Below are positions 21,237 to 32,497 of a stretch of DNA of 64,000 nt, in pieces (position 1 is the first letter of the stretch; the number at the start of each line of letters is the position of its first letter). Both the position numbers and the translations under genes were made by a program. Source of the DNA: Lactuca virosa (Eukaryota; Streptophyta; Magnoliopsida; Asterales; Asteraceae); NCBI GenBank assembly GCA_928212115.1, contig CAKMRJ010005634.1, positions 177,470,472 to 177,534,471 of the forward strand, in the 5' to 3' direction. Under the pieces are notes generated by a model, which was not told the origin of the DNA, made no database searches, and worked only from the letters and a program-made list of their open reading frames with translations.

Positions 21237-22225
21237 CTAATTACGACTCAAAGCATCAACGACCACATTAGCTTTCCTTGGGTGGTACATAATCTCGTAG
21301 TCATAATCCTTGACCACGTCAAGCCACCTACTCTGCCTCATATTTATATTTGGCTGATCCACGAGGTACCTCAAACTCTTATGATTCGTGTAGATGGTAC
21401 ACCGGACCCCATATAGATGATGCCACCAAATCTTGAGAGAAAACACCACCGCCCCGAGCTCCAAATCATGCGTAGGATACCGCACCTTATGCGACTTCAA
21501 CTTCCTAGAGGCATACGCAATAACCCTTCCCCTCTGTATAAGAATTACCCCCAAACCGGTGATGGAAGCATCAAAGTAAACGACAAAATCCTCCACACCC
21601 TCCGAGAGGGTCAACACCGGGGCCTGGTACTCAGGCCCCCAATGAAAATCCACGCCCTTCCTCTTCAGACGAGTGAGGGTTATAGAAACCTTGTATAAAT
21701 ACTGACTAAATCTCTGATAATATCCTACCAAACCCAAGAAATTCTTGATCTCTGAAGGAGACATTGGGACCTCCCACTGCATGACTGCCTTGATCTTGGC
21801 CGGATCAACTAAAATCTTGTTCTGGTTAACGAGGTGTCCCACGAACTACACCTCCTGTAACCAGAACTCACACTTCGAGAACTTGTCATAAAGGCTTTCC
21901 CATCTCAAAACTCACAGTGGCTCTCGAAGGTGCTCCTCATGTTGCTCCCGGGTATTGGAATAAAGCAAGATGTCATCGATGAAAACAATAATTGATCGAT
22001 CGAGCATCGGCCTGCATAATCACTTCATCAAATCCATAAATACCATAGGTGCATTGGTGAGCCTAAACGGTATCACCACAAACTCGTAATGACCATAGCG
22101 AGTTAGGAATGCGACCTTCTCCATGTCCTCCTCTCTAACCCTCATATGATGATACCCTGACCTCAAATCGATGTTGGAGAACCAAGATACACCCTACAGC
22201 TGATCGAAGAGCTCACCAATCCATG
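21237..22225 (-). pseudogene. Reverse transcriptase (partial) and RNase H (gypsy B)
   Basis: A 201-codon minus-strand frame at 21842-21237 covers the RT connection (LVNQNKILVDPAKI, FLGLVGYYQRF) and RNase H (VVYFDASITGLGV, THDLELGAVVF, TNHKSLRYL, ADALSR-like end). The RT palm lies upstream with FIDDILLYS at 21972-21983 (the catalytic DD pair is intact). The fingers are lost at the junction with gag near 22230. RT-RNase H would copy element RNA to cDNA. Confidence 0.88.
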
Positions 22226-23147
22226 GAAGTGGGGCCTGCTGGCGAAAATCCCTCGCATAGTGCCCCTCATTTACATATTTATGCCATCCAATAGTTAATC
22301 GGCAAAGACCCTCAAGCGTCTTCACGCAGTTAGAACAAGTACGGCCCCTCCGCCCTCCAGATCGTGTATCAGCGGGCTTGAACCACATGGCTGCATACTA
22401 TGATTGAATGGGAGCTCGCCTTTGCTCCCTCGTCTGGGTCTCAATCTCAATCTCCAATCTCCGTGCGGCATCCTGAAGCTCGGAGAGGGTGTTGTAGAAC
22501 TGGGTAGACACAAACTGCCAAATATCAGTCTTGAGCATGCTCAAGTATCATGTCATCCGAGCCTGCTTCGAAGCATTAACCTTAGGATAGAATAGAGCTC
22601 TCTCCGTGAACATCTTGGAGATCTCCGTCACTGACTCTCTCGTATGCCTCAAATCCAAATAATGATAAGACAACCTCTCCCTCTCTACCAGGGGGAAATA
22701 CCTCGTGCAAAACATCTCTAAGAACTGCTCCCAAGTAACAACAGTCCTTTGCTTAGGAGTGTAGGAACCGGTCACCAGGTTCCACCAGTCCTTTGCGCCC
22801 AGTCGAAGAAGGTTAAGGGCGCACCTGACTTTCCAGTCCTCCAGACAGGAACATGTGAAGAAGCATCCCTCCACTTCAGAAATCCATCCTATATCCATAA
22901 TCAGGTCCTTGACCCCGTCAAACTCTAGGGGCTTTGTGTTGCTAAAGTCTCGATATTGAAATGAACCTCCTCGGCCTCCTACAACAGCGACGACTACGAT
23001 AGCTGCAACAACAATGGCTACAAAAGCAGCATCCCTAGCCACGACGACGTACCACTTATCAAACAACTCAAACATAATGGTCTTGATAGACCTAAAAAGC
23101 TTGGGGATGCCACCCCGGACAACAACAGCCACCTCAGTGGCGATCAA
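22226..23147 (-). pseudogene. gag (gypsy B)
   Basis: Minus strand 23147-22548 is open for 199 codons: a low-complexity Ala/Val run, then the capsid domain (LNLLRLGAKDWWNLVTGSYTP, FCTRYFPLVERERLSYHYL). Downstream, zinc-knuckle sequence is followed by a direct jump into RT near 22230. This gag is close to that of gypsy A (14174-15279). Protease is missing, so Gag could not be matured even if made. Confidence 0.83.
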
Positions 23148-23988
23148 CTTGCGAATATCATCATCCGATAATCCTGGCTCCAGATCCAGATCCTTTCATG
23201 AACATAATACTAAAAAAGAACCAAAATATATCAGAAATGACACAATCTGTACTATTACAACCATCACAGAGAGACTAAACTCTTGGGGTTTGTGACTTCC
23301 TCGTTATGCGTACGGGTTATGTGATTTCAGTAGTACGAGCCCATACTACCTTCCACACCTACCCATATTTGTCTCGATGGATCATCACAAACTACCTGAA
23401 AACAAACCAAACAACTAGGATACACATACATCCTATTCTCATTATCTCGGGAGTGGCTAGTCATCCCCCAACCGGCTTGCTTCACTTACACTCACTCATG
23501 AAACTTCCACCAACCCTGTAGCCGCTCGTGCATGCTAATCATACATAACATTGGATCCTATAGATAGTTGAATACTTGATTCAACCCTAAGCCCACAACC
23601 AGACAAGGAACGGGAAATAAGGCTAAACCAAACATTCTCAGGCTATAAAATCTTAGTTATGTACAACTATGATGCACACACTAAGAAACTACAGTAAAGA
23701 TGTCAATTTCATCTAACATACAAGAAGTTCTCCGAGGCTATTAGGCATTATACATCATGCAATTCTATCAACAGTTCCATAGGATCCCTAGGCTATCACT
23801 AGCATACAGTTCTGTCATAAACATCATAACAAATAACAGTGTGGGTAACATGGGGTATACTTTTTTGCTCCGGCTGATCGTATACATCTTATCCCTCATT
23901 GTTTACTTTTTGAAAACAATTTTGAAAACTTTTACAAATCCTTAGTTTGAGTCTAGATTCACACAAATGCTCAACCAATTCGCTCAAA
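23148..23988 (-). other. Untranslated leader of gypsy B
   Basis: Aligns with the leader of A (15280-16092) but lacks the CT/AG hairpin expansion. No supported ORF. It lies between the primer site and gag. Confidence 0.7.
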
Positions 23989-24005
23989 CCAGGGCTCTGA
24001 TACCA
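23989..24005 (-). other. Primer-binding site (tRNA-iMet), gypsy B
   Basis: Minus strand TGGTATCAGAGCCCTGG, 3 bases from the LTR end at 24009. It is a full-length match to the initiator-Met tRNA tail complement and better preserved than that of A. Confidence 0.9.
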
Positions 24006-24008
24006 ACT

Positions 24009-25899
24009 TGTAACATCTCAAAAAGCATGGTAAAGTTTTTTTCTTTTTCAAAAACAACCCAAAACCATAAATGTTTACAAAACATAGTTTCCAAAAGTGA
24101 AAATCACAAATCAGAATTTCCGAAAATCCAATATCACAATATCTGAAGGATGTGCACGATCAAGCCTTCACCTTTCCCCTATCCTCTGAAGTACCTGAAA
24201 CCATAACCAACAAACTATAAGCCAAAGCTTAGCGAGTTCCCCCAAAGTACCACATACAACCAAACAAATAACAACATGCATAATATGAGCCTTCGCCCTA
24301 ACTAGACTGCCCCGCAGGGCCTTTAACTTATATGGACTACGCTCTGGGCCTTCGACCTGACTGGACCGCCTCTCGGGCCTTCAGCCTATCCGGACCACCC
24401 CGGGTATTTTTCCCTACAGCACAAAGCAGGACCACCACAACCCAATAACCATAACATGTCGACATATACAATAACAATCAATAACCAGTATATACAGGTA
24501 ATCATACATATCTACCAATCTAACGCATACTCAGTGAATACAGGTAATCATACAGATCTACCAGTCTAATGCATACTCAGTGAACAAATGTAATCATACA
24601 GATATGTCGGTCTACATAACTAGCATAACCTAGTATCAATATACTAGGATACATAATCTAGTGGGCCGAAATTGGTGCCTTCGACCCACAAGTACAGTGA
24701 GGAAAACTCACCTCCTAGTATGAAAGGTAGTAGAAATGAATGATTCTCCGAATGCCAACTCTAGAACTCAACTATACAACAAATAGTGACCTAATCTCAA
24801 TCTACTGCTCACAATACCCAAAATACCCCTAAGTAAAAATTGGTCAAATTCAATGGTCAACGGAAAAAAGTCAAAGTCAACTCCAGCTGGTCACCATGTC
24901 GTGGCCATCCCTGGCCACGCCGTGGTAGAAATGCGACAAAACAGGCGGTTCTAGCCTATTCATCACGTCGTGGCGACTTATGGCCACGTTGTGGGCACTG
25001 AGTTCCAAACAACTAAATTGGTTAAGTCATTTTCTTCGATTCTAAGAGCTCCAAAGCTTAGATCTAGTCTATTCCATTGTCTGAATGGATAAAGTTTCCA
25101 ACTTTATCCCTTAAGACCTTCCAAGAGGTAAAGATCTCACCATAGGTATAAAAAGAGTGTTGAAAACACATCATGGCTTAATCAGTTAAGCACTTAATCC
25201 TGAAGATTCCATGACCCACAATTCCATAAGGGTTTATAGTACCAAAACTATCATACAAATACATGCTTTTCAGACATGCATGTCCAATACATATCTTGAA
25301 GTCTTATTAGGTTAAAACTAAGTGTTTATAACCAAGATTCCATGCGTGACACCAAAACTCACTTATAAATCAGATCCAAGGCACCTAATACTCTAAGTGA
25401 CCTGGAGATTCATAAAGTTGCAATCTTTTTGAGATATCACTACTCAATTCCATCAAGACATGAAGTAAGGGATAAAATGAAGAGATCTAAGAACTTAGCA
25501 AGGAAAAGGTTGGATCTTGGACACTCACCAAGGTCGAAGAGATGTGCTAGCTGAAGTAGATGATGCTTGCAAAGTAAATTATCACACGCAAGGCTTCTTT
25601 CTTCTTAAAAAATCACCAAAAAGCACCAAGAATGAGCTCACAATTACAGGGGCTAGGGTTAGGGTTTCTAGGTTTGATAGGGTGATGGAGCCGAAATTCT
25701 AGCCTTAATGTTCTTTATATAGGGTTCAAAGCCCAAAAATTAGGGTTTTTCACTAAAAACACCTGCCACACCGTGGCACCTACGGCCACGCCGTGGCGGT
25801 TCATTTAATTCTCGCAGTCCAAAACATTCTGCCATGTCGTGGCCACCCAAATTAAGGTTAATATATAAAAACTGATTCATACGTGAAGCGGATGTTACA
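24009..25899 (-). repeat. 5' LTR of gypsy B
   Basis: 1891 bp, minus strand, TGTAACATCC at 25899 and TGTAACATC-complement at 24009. It carries GCCACGnCGTGGC palindromes at about 25768-25800 and 24890-24990, and TATATAAA on the minus strand at 25714-25721. Splice-like signals: donor at 25528 (TTG/GTGAGT), exon 24760-24712, donor at 24711 (GAG/GTGAGT), acceptor GTTTCAG before GTACTTC at 24194. It is clearly diverged from the 16110-18002 copy. Confidence 0.9.
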
Positions 25900-28800
25900 C
25901 ATAATCAATACAGTACATAAATTATAGTGTAAAGACATAACGGTCTTGAAATCTATAGTAAGCTTGTCTTTTTAATCACTCGACATACTATTCAAGATCA
26001 ATTAGCCTTGACACCACTACCTATGATGCATATAGATTGAGTGGGTCAGGTTTAGGAAAACCTGGTGAAACGCATAGGGTTTTCAATCCCATAATCTTAT
26101 TATGATAATAATACATAATTAAGAAACCTTCAAAACTAACTATTGCCAACAATATATCGTTTATCATAGATATCCATAAGACAATTTACCCCATCTTTCG
26201 ATTCTCACATATTGATTCTATAACATTGATTCTTAAGATCTAACCCGATTTATCACTGTAATCAACGAGTAGACTTTTCCGCTTTAGGGATTCCTTGGCA
26301 GTAGAAGTCAATAAAGGCACCCATGAGGGGGTTAGAGTATAAACATCTACGGTAATGGATACCCGTTAGATTACATAATACGTATGTAGGTTATAAATCT
26401 ACATTAACAATGTAACTCACGAGACTTGTCTAGATCAGTCTAGTGTTGTCATCTTACTCCAGTAGATGACCAAACATACCTAAGAGGTTCGTTGATACAG
26501 AACCACTATTTTTGGCTTTCCAAAAAAGAGGAGGAATATTAGTGTAGTACTCTGGTACGTAACCTGTACCTTGACACGTAACAGTGTCATCGAACAGAGC
26601 TTTTACTCTCCGTTCCAATCTCACACACACCCCTGGTATAAAACTACCCAAAATCCAACTTAATTGAACTAAGCATTCCTTTCAAGTGTTAGTTTGTAAC
26701 TAGACATGACTACTAAACCCATAGTCCATCTTAAACATAAATTTCCTTTTTATACAATACTATCACAATACCTAATATAACTAAGCACTTATTCAATTCA
26801 CTTTCCACTAAGTCTCCTATATAAGTCTTAGTTTGTAACTAGACATGACCATTATACATGTAATTAATTTCCAATACGATTCCTGATTTATGGAAATGCT
26901 TATCATAGTACAAATATATATTTAGCACAAAATTCAAGCGATAAGTATTTGGTATACATTTAATCTTCTTAAATAATAAAAGTTATTTTAAGATAGCTCT
27001 GTAGTATTACAAAATATTTTCTTTAACATAAATTTAATCTTATCTGGTTCGTACGGTGTAAGTATTACCAAATATACATTTAACACATATTATAAAAAGC
27101 ATATAGTTCACATATAAACTTTCAACTAATACTTTTAATAAATATTTATATTAAATCATATTCTTGAAAGTAACTATGCAACCACCTGACTGAGGTAGAA
27201 TACTTACGAGAAAGTCAGATCCTTGACCGACACTTTAGTTTTCCTTTTTAAACGACCTAAATACGAATATTACTAAGCCTTAGTATTTGTCCGTATTTAT
27301 AATTGTTACATTAATCGTTACCAGATTATTCAATAATCCCAACGAATACATCAAGCTCTAACTGATAAGGAATGACCATGTAAGATCGTATTGGAGGCAG
27401 TATAAGTTTAGTTTACAGAGTATACTGTTTGGAAAATCCACTTTAAACACCTCACAAATCTAGCCTAGACATCACTCCTGTAATTAGATCAATCAATATT
27501 ATAACTGAAATTACTGATTAATCTTATTTATAAGTTCATAACAATGATGTTGAACACAAATATAAATTACACCTAACAAGCGTAGTAAGTGTAGCTCACC
27601 TTCCAAGATCGTCTAGCAAAAACATTGAAACTCGTCGGGCAGAACTTCGTCCCTGAATCTTTCTTCTGAAAGCTTCTTCTAGCACTTCAGCGTAGGGATG
27701 TGCTTCGGGCCGAAACCGAATCGACCCAGACCGGACCAGAATAACCCGAAACACGGATCGATTATACTTATACTAGACCAGTTTGGTTCATGTGATACGG
27801 GCTTTGGTTCGGTTATTAATCCAAAAGGACCGAAATAACATGTAGACTATGCTTTTGAAACGAAATGACCCGAATAAACCAGAAAAAGAAATACTATATC
27901 TACTTTAAGAAAATAAAATATTAAACATTGATAATTCATATTGCAAAAACCCATCAATTTTTGCGTCAATCCTTTTGGCCCGATTAAACCGTTATTCGGG
28001 TAACCCAAACCGAATAAGCCTAAAATACATACCCGAAAACCGACCTGTATAACTTATTCGATCCTAATTCGGTTTAGGTCGGTTCAGGTTTCGGTTTTTT
28101 CTCAGGTTTTAGGTCCAAACGCTCATCCCTACTTTAGCGCTCCACTAACAATACTACTAAAACTACAGAAAGAGAAGTCGAATCGTGAGGGACCGAAATG
28201 CTCAAAGGCAAACAAAGAAAGACTCTTGAATCAAGAGAATGATGCAATAAATATCAAAGGCTAGAACATCTTATTTATAGAAAATGGATTTTCGAAAAGT
28301 TCCCTTATAGTTACTTAAACGACCAAACGACCATTAATAATACTATTTTAAATAGATTTAAGGATATTGTATTAAACTAATATAAAAAATATTCAATACT
28401 ATCCTTATATTGACCGCATCATTGATATCTTTCTAATGACTATCAATATGTATATATGTGTATACATATATATGATTTATACTTTATTTTACCGCGTAAA
28501 TAATTTTTATATATCATAATTTTTTCATACGAACTTTGTTCTCGACGTTCTATATATCGACATATTCGTATTTATGGGTACTTCGATTTTTCTTTTACAT
28601 TCCTTTGGCTAAAAAATGAACGATCTCTATTTCACTTTTTATGACATAAATTGTTGTGTCGGGTTGAATACGAAACTCCGAAATATCATAACTTTCTCAT
28701 ATAAAGTCTGATTTCGGCGTCCTTTATTCTCACAAAATCGTCATGATGATTACTATAATTCACATATACATTATTTATCCTAAATAATCTTTTAATTATA

Positions 28801-29004
28801 AGTGTTATTTTATCGTTCAATGATAATAAGATTTTTCAACAAATATTATATATCATACGTAACGTGTATACAATAAATAAGTATTTATATAACTTGTAAC
28901 ACGTATAAAGAACAATTATCATTTTCAAGGATTTTATTTTCCATAAATTGAATAGTTATTATTATTATAATTTAACGTGTAGCTTGAAATTTGCGGGTGT
29001 TACA
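25900..29004 (-). repeat. LTR-like sequence of another family, left end missing
   Basis: No gene is seen in this 3.1-kb AT-rich stretch. The right end reads TGTAACACCCGC on the minus strand, a usual gypsy LTR start, and CTATAAATAA lies on the minus strand at 28271-28280 in promoter-like position. The left end joins gypsy B directly without a clear LTR end, so B probably inserted into it. It contains the MITE at 27693-28131. It may be a solo or truncated LTR. Confidence 0.5.
27693..28131. mobile_element. hAT-type MITE, 439 bp
   Basis: Terminal inverted repeats TAGGGATGTGC and GCTCATCCCTA (one mismatch), flanked by 8-bp target copies CTTCAGCG (27685-27692) and CTTTAGCG (28132-28139). The inside is rich in CGGTT/AACCG, which can fold back, and has no ORF. 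An 8-bp duplication with this structure fits a non-autonomous hAT element. Confidence 0.85.
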
Positions 29005-29008
29005 AAAT

Positions 29009-29204
29009 CAAGGGCAGATCTTTATTAGGGCTAGGGGGGCTGTGACCCCCCTGATTTTTTTATTACAATTAGCCCATATACTTTAATTTTATACATATTA
29101 GACCCAAAACTATAAAATTTTGGTTGTGGCCCCCCCTGCTCATCGATTTTTATACATATTATATTTCCGGCCGCTCCAAATCAAATGTTGAAGCTCCGCC
29201 CCTG
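29009..29204. mobile_element. hAT-type MITE, 196 bp
   Basis: Ends CAAGGGCAGATCTT and AAGCTCCGCCCCTG, imperfect inverted repeats of the CAGGGGCGGAGC type known from plant hAT elements. The 8-bp target copies are exact: TACAAAAT at 29001-29008 and 29205-29212. It inserted 3 bases from the right border of the preceding LTR-like sequence. No ORF. Confidence 0.88.
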
Positions 29205-29636
29205 TACAAAATATGTGCAAATCAAAAAAATATATAATCTTTTTAAGCCATTATCGATCCCTTTTATTTACTTTTGTTATTTGAGGTTTTGGTTTTATTA
29301 TGTTTAAATTATTTTATATTTTTTAAGTTTACAGTTCCATTTAACAAAATGAAGTTAGTTTATTGTAATTTAATGTTCGAAAATCTCTAAAAAAATCTCA
29401 TTATTTTGAAAAAATAAACAATTAAATCCATTTTTTTAATAGAAGAGCTCATAAACCAAAAAATTTATTCATTTCAGTTATTTTAACCTATTCATTAGGT
29501 CATTAAACCAAATTATTAATTTTTTCAAAATTAACGATTTGGTCTCATGACATGCTGAAAATGTCAAAATGGGCTAAAGTAAAGAAATCTGTCGGTTTTT
29601 TAGGCTTTTTCTTTTCAAAATTTTATTTTATAGACT

Positions 29637-29897
29637 TAGTATTTGTTCGGCAAAATTAGCTTGTAACGGGTGGCTTGTAGCAGGTAGCGGGTGGCTTGTA
29701 GCAGGTAACGGGTAGCTTGTAGCTTGTAGCGTTTTGTTAAACGCTACATGAAGTAGCATTTAGATTTGGAGCATTTTGTTTAAACTAAACACTACAAGCT
29801 TGTAGTGCCGAACGAGACTTTCTGTTCAAAATGGAGCGTTTTGTCAAACGCTAGAAGCTAGAAGCTCTCAAACGCTCCGTGCCGAACACGCCATTAG
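29637..29897. mobile_element. MITE-like sequence with inner GTAGC repeats
   Basis: Edges contain TTGTTCGGCA and TGCCGAACACG, forming imperfect inverted ends. The inside has short repeats of GCTTGTAGC and GGTAGCGGGT on one half and AAACGCT motifs on both. No clear target duplication was found, so the exact limits are uncertain. Confidence 0.55.
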
Positions 29898-30900
29898 TCG
29901 TTAGTTTTCCTAAAATAATAAATTTTTCTGAAAATTTCCCTTTAATGTTTGACAAAATCATAAAAATAATTTATAAGTTAATTTATTGATAAACTAACTT
30001 GAGATTGTTTATTTATAAACTAGTTTGCTAGTTTGTCAATTAGTTAGTGTTTCGTGAGACCATAAAACTATCTTATAAACTAAAGATAAATCATTGTAGA
30101 TAACTTATTGATAAGTAGTTTTTCAACTACCATGGTAACACATAATCTTTATCTAAATTTTATGTATAAATGAACCACCAACCGATAACACATCGATCAT
30201 GAATCACAACAACCATTAAAATTGGATGCTTGTCGTTTAGATTTCTTAGAATTTAGATATCAGATTTTATGTATTAATTATTAAGATATGGATCCTTGAC
30301 CTCTCTGATGCAACGATACTTATGGATGATGGGTTCTTGATGACGTTTGTTTACCATAATTGGGTTTTTTACGTCATTTTTATCGTCATTTTATAACAAA
30401 CTTCATAAATGTATCTTACTGAGAATAGCTTATTTGTTGTCGACCGGACTTTTCGAACTTATTTTTGCGTCAGCTTCTTTGAATTCTCGCTTCAGTAAAT
30501 ATAACTGTGAGTTTACGAACAAAAACACATTAAATGTTTTTTCATATAAAAGAAAAAACGATCTCTTTAAGATCTCGTTGTTTGAAAAAGAAAGATCACC
30601 AATTATATTAGATTTATGAGAATCTTGAAATAATATTCGAAAGGTCAAGACTTTGGAGAAACTTGTAGGCATAAAGTTTGAACATGAAAATGACTATTTA
30701 GAAAATATCATATGACAATTATTTTTTATGGTGGTTTGGCATACACATGGATTTTGACCATGCATGCTTTTATTAAAAGAAAAATTTCCCATGCCTTTAT
30801 ATTCAATTATTTGTATCATAAACCCATGAAGTCAATTTTGACTTTCTTTCTCTCTCCTAGAAACACCGCAGCAATGACCAAATCCTGTGTGGTCTTTTTT
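29898..30900. other. Gene-island upstream region, no gene seen
   Basis: AT-rich single-copy-looking DNA. A 90-codon frame at 30347-30619 has no recognisable domain and is treated as chance. Nearer the gene are CATGCATGC at 30759-30767 (an RY-type motif) and the inverted pair GTCAATTTTGAC at 30831-30842, two W-box cores back to back. These are candidate control sites for the dioxygenase gene, seen by motif only. Confidence 0.5.
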
Positions 30901-30902
30901 CT

Positions 30903-30910
30903 TATATATA
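30903..30910 (+). promoter_or_regulatory. TATA box of the gibberellin 2-oxidase gene
   Basis: TATATATA, 124 bp before the start codon at 31034, after a CT-rich stretch. A transcription start near 30935 would give a 5' UTR of about 100 nt. There is no other TATA-like element as close to the ATG. Confidence 0.6.
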
Positions 30911-31033
30911 TACATTCTCTTTTCGCTTCATTCTTCATCGTTTCTTCACATTCTTGAATTCATTTTTCAATTAGAGACCCATTTCGTTTCGCTTTCAAAG
31001 GTTTGATCTTGTTAAAGCTCGTAAATTGTAATC

Positions 31034-32497
31034 ATGGTGGCTCTGTCAAAACCTCTGATTGAACAGTTCTTCATGAAACCTTCCAAACCAAACACAAACC
31101 CGTTGATCTTTCCAACGATTCCTCTCATTGACCTCTCGAAACCTGAATCAAAACAACATCTTGTTAAAGCTTGCCAAGATTTTGGATTCTTTAAGGTCGT
31201 TAACCATGGAGTTCCTACCAAGTTCATCAAAAAACTCGAGTCAGAAGCTCTCAAGTTCTTCTCTTCTCCTCTTTCTACCAAAGAAAAAGCAGGCCCACCC
31301 GACCCGTTTGGTTATGGGAACAAAAGGATTGGTAGAAACGGAGATGTGGGTTGGGTCGAATATCTTCTTCTCAACGCGAAACCCGAATCGGATTACCAAA
31401 GATATCTCTCTGTTTTCGAAGAAAACCCAGAAATTTTCCAGTAAGAACTACGCATCCATGACAAAAAGTTGAATCCTTTTTCAATGAAAAACCCGTGACT
31501 TATTAATAATTAATCTGTTTGCTGTTTGTAGGGGCGTTGTTAATGATTACGTGACAGCAGTGAAGAAGATGGCTTGTGAAATTCTTGAGTTATTAGCGGA
31601 TGAAATGAAACTCCAGCCACGAAATGTGTTCAGCAAGCTGCTGATGGACGAACAGAGCGACTCTGTTTTCCGGGTAAACCACTATCCGCCATGCCCGGAG
31701 TTTCAAGAAAACGAAAGAAACGGAAGGAAATTAGTGGGTTTTGGAGAACACACAGACCCACAAATCATATCGGTTTTAAGATCCAACAACACATCTGGAC
31801 TCGAAATCTCATTGCGAGATGGAAGTTGGATGTCTGTTCCTGCTGATTCTGATTCCTTCTTCATCAATGTTGGCGACTCTTTACAGGTACTTAACAATCA
31901 CATACTTAAACTCAGACAAACATCAAACTCATCATTGGCTTATATCATACTTGTACAATCCAAAAAGAATGTACAAGTTTCAATGCATAAGTGGTCAAAT
32001 GAATCTGTGTAGATTCGCCATCAGCATTGCCGTCTTTCCTTCCTTGGTCATAATCAATCTTTTTCAAAGTCCAACAAGTCACTATCATCTTTCTTTAAGA
32101 TAATATAAACTATAAAGTAGTCCTCAGTTAATCAAAAAGAATCTCTTTGAGTTTGTTAGATTTCAAAACGTTTATCTTTCGGATAATGGGTTATTCAATT
32201 ATCGTTCCTTTGATGATAAAAATGTTTGCTTTTGTGTACGTATAGGTAATGACCAATGGAAGATTCAAGAGTGTAAAGCATAGGGTGGTGGCAAACAGTA
32301 CAAAGAGTAGGGTGTCAATGATCTATTTTGGAGGACCACCATTGAGTGAGAAGATTGCACCATTGCCATCACTTATACAAGGAGAGGAAGACAGCTTGTA
32401 CAAAGAGTTCACTTGGTTCGAGTACAAAAAATCAGCATTTAATACAAGATTGGCGGATAACAGACTTGGCCTCTTCGAAAAAATCACAGCGACTTAG
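31034..32497 (+). CDS. GA2ox: Gibberellin 2-beta-dioxygenase, class C19 (GA2ox), three exons
   Basis: 2-oxoglutarate/Fe(II) dioxygenase that hydroxylates active gibberellins such as GA1/GA4 and their C19 precursors at C-2, inactivating them; usually cytosolic. Exons: 31034-31440, 31532-31886, 32246-32497; GT-AG introns of 91 and 359 bp; the two-intron layout is usual for GA2ox. Total 337 residues, normal for the family. DIOX_N domain about residues 28-140 (PLIDLS, GFFKVVNHGV). The 2OG-FeII core shows VNHYPPCP, iron ligands His209 and Asp211 (FGEHTDPQ) and His266 (VKHRV), and the 2OG-binding Arg276-x-Ser278 (SRVSMIYFGG). All key residues are present and no stop is seen, so it should be functional. 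Start is the first ATG after the TATA box. C19 class rather than C20 is judged from overall resemblance. Confidence 0.93.

Larger units (their letters stand above)
16110..25899 (-). mobile_element. Gypsy element B (Tekay/Del-like), internally deleted
   Basis: Minus strand: 5' LTR 25899-24009, primer site, leader, gag, a deletion joining gag to the RT palm, RT, RNase H, integrase, chromodomain region, polypurine tract and 3' LTR (18002-16110). A solo LTR with target duplication is inserted in the integrase C-terminal region (18570-20281). Protease and the RT fingers are missing at the junction near 22230. The element cannot encode a complete Pol. Confidence 0.85.

Noticed and set aside
30347..30619. 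90-codon frame upstream of GA2ox
   Set aside because: AT-rich, no recognised domain, opposing frame of similar length; no promoter evidence.
31012..31281. Minus-strand frame over GA2ox exon 1
   Set aside because: Antisense shadow of a clear dioxygenase exon.
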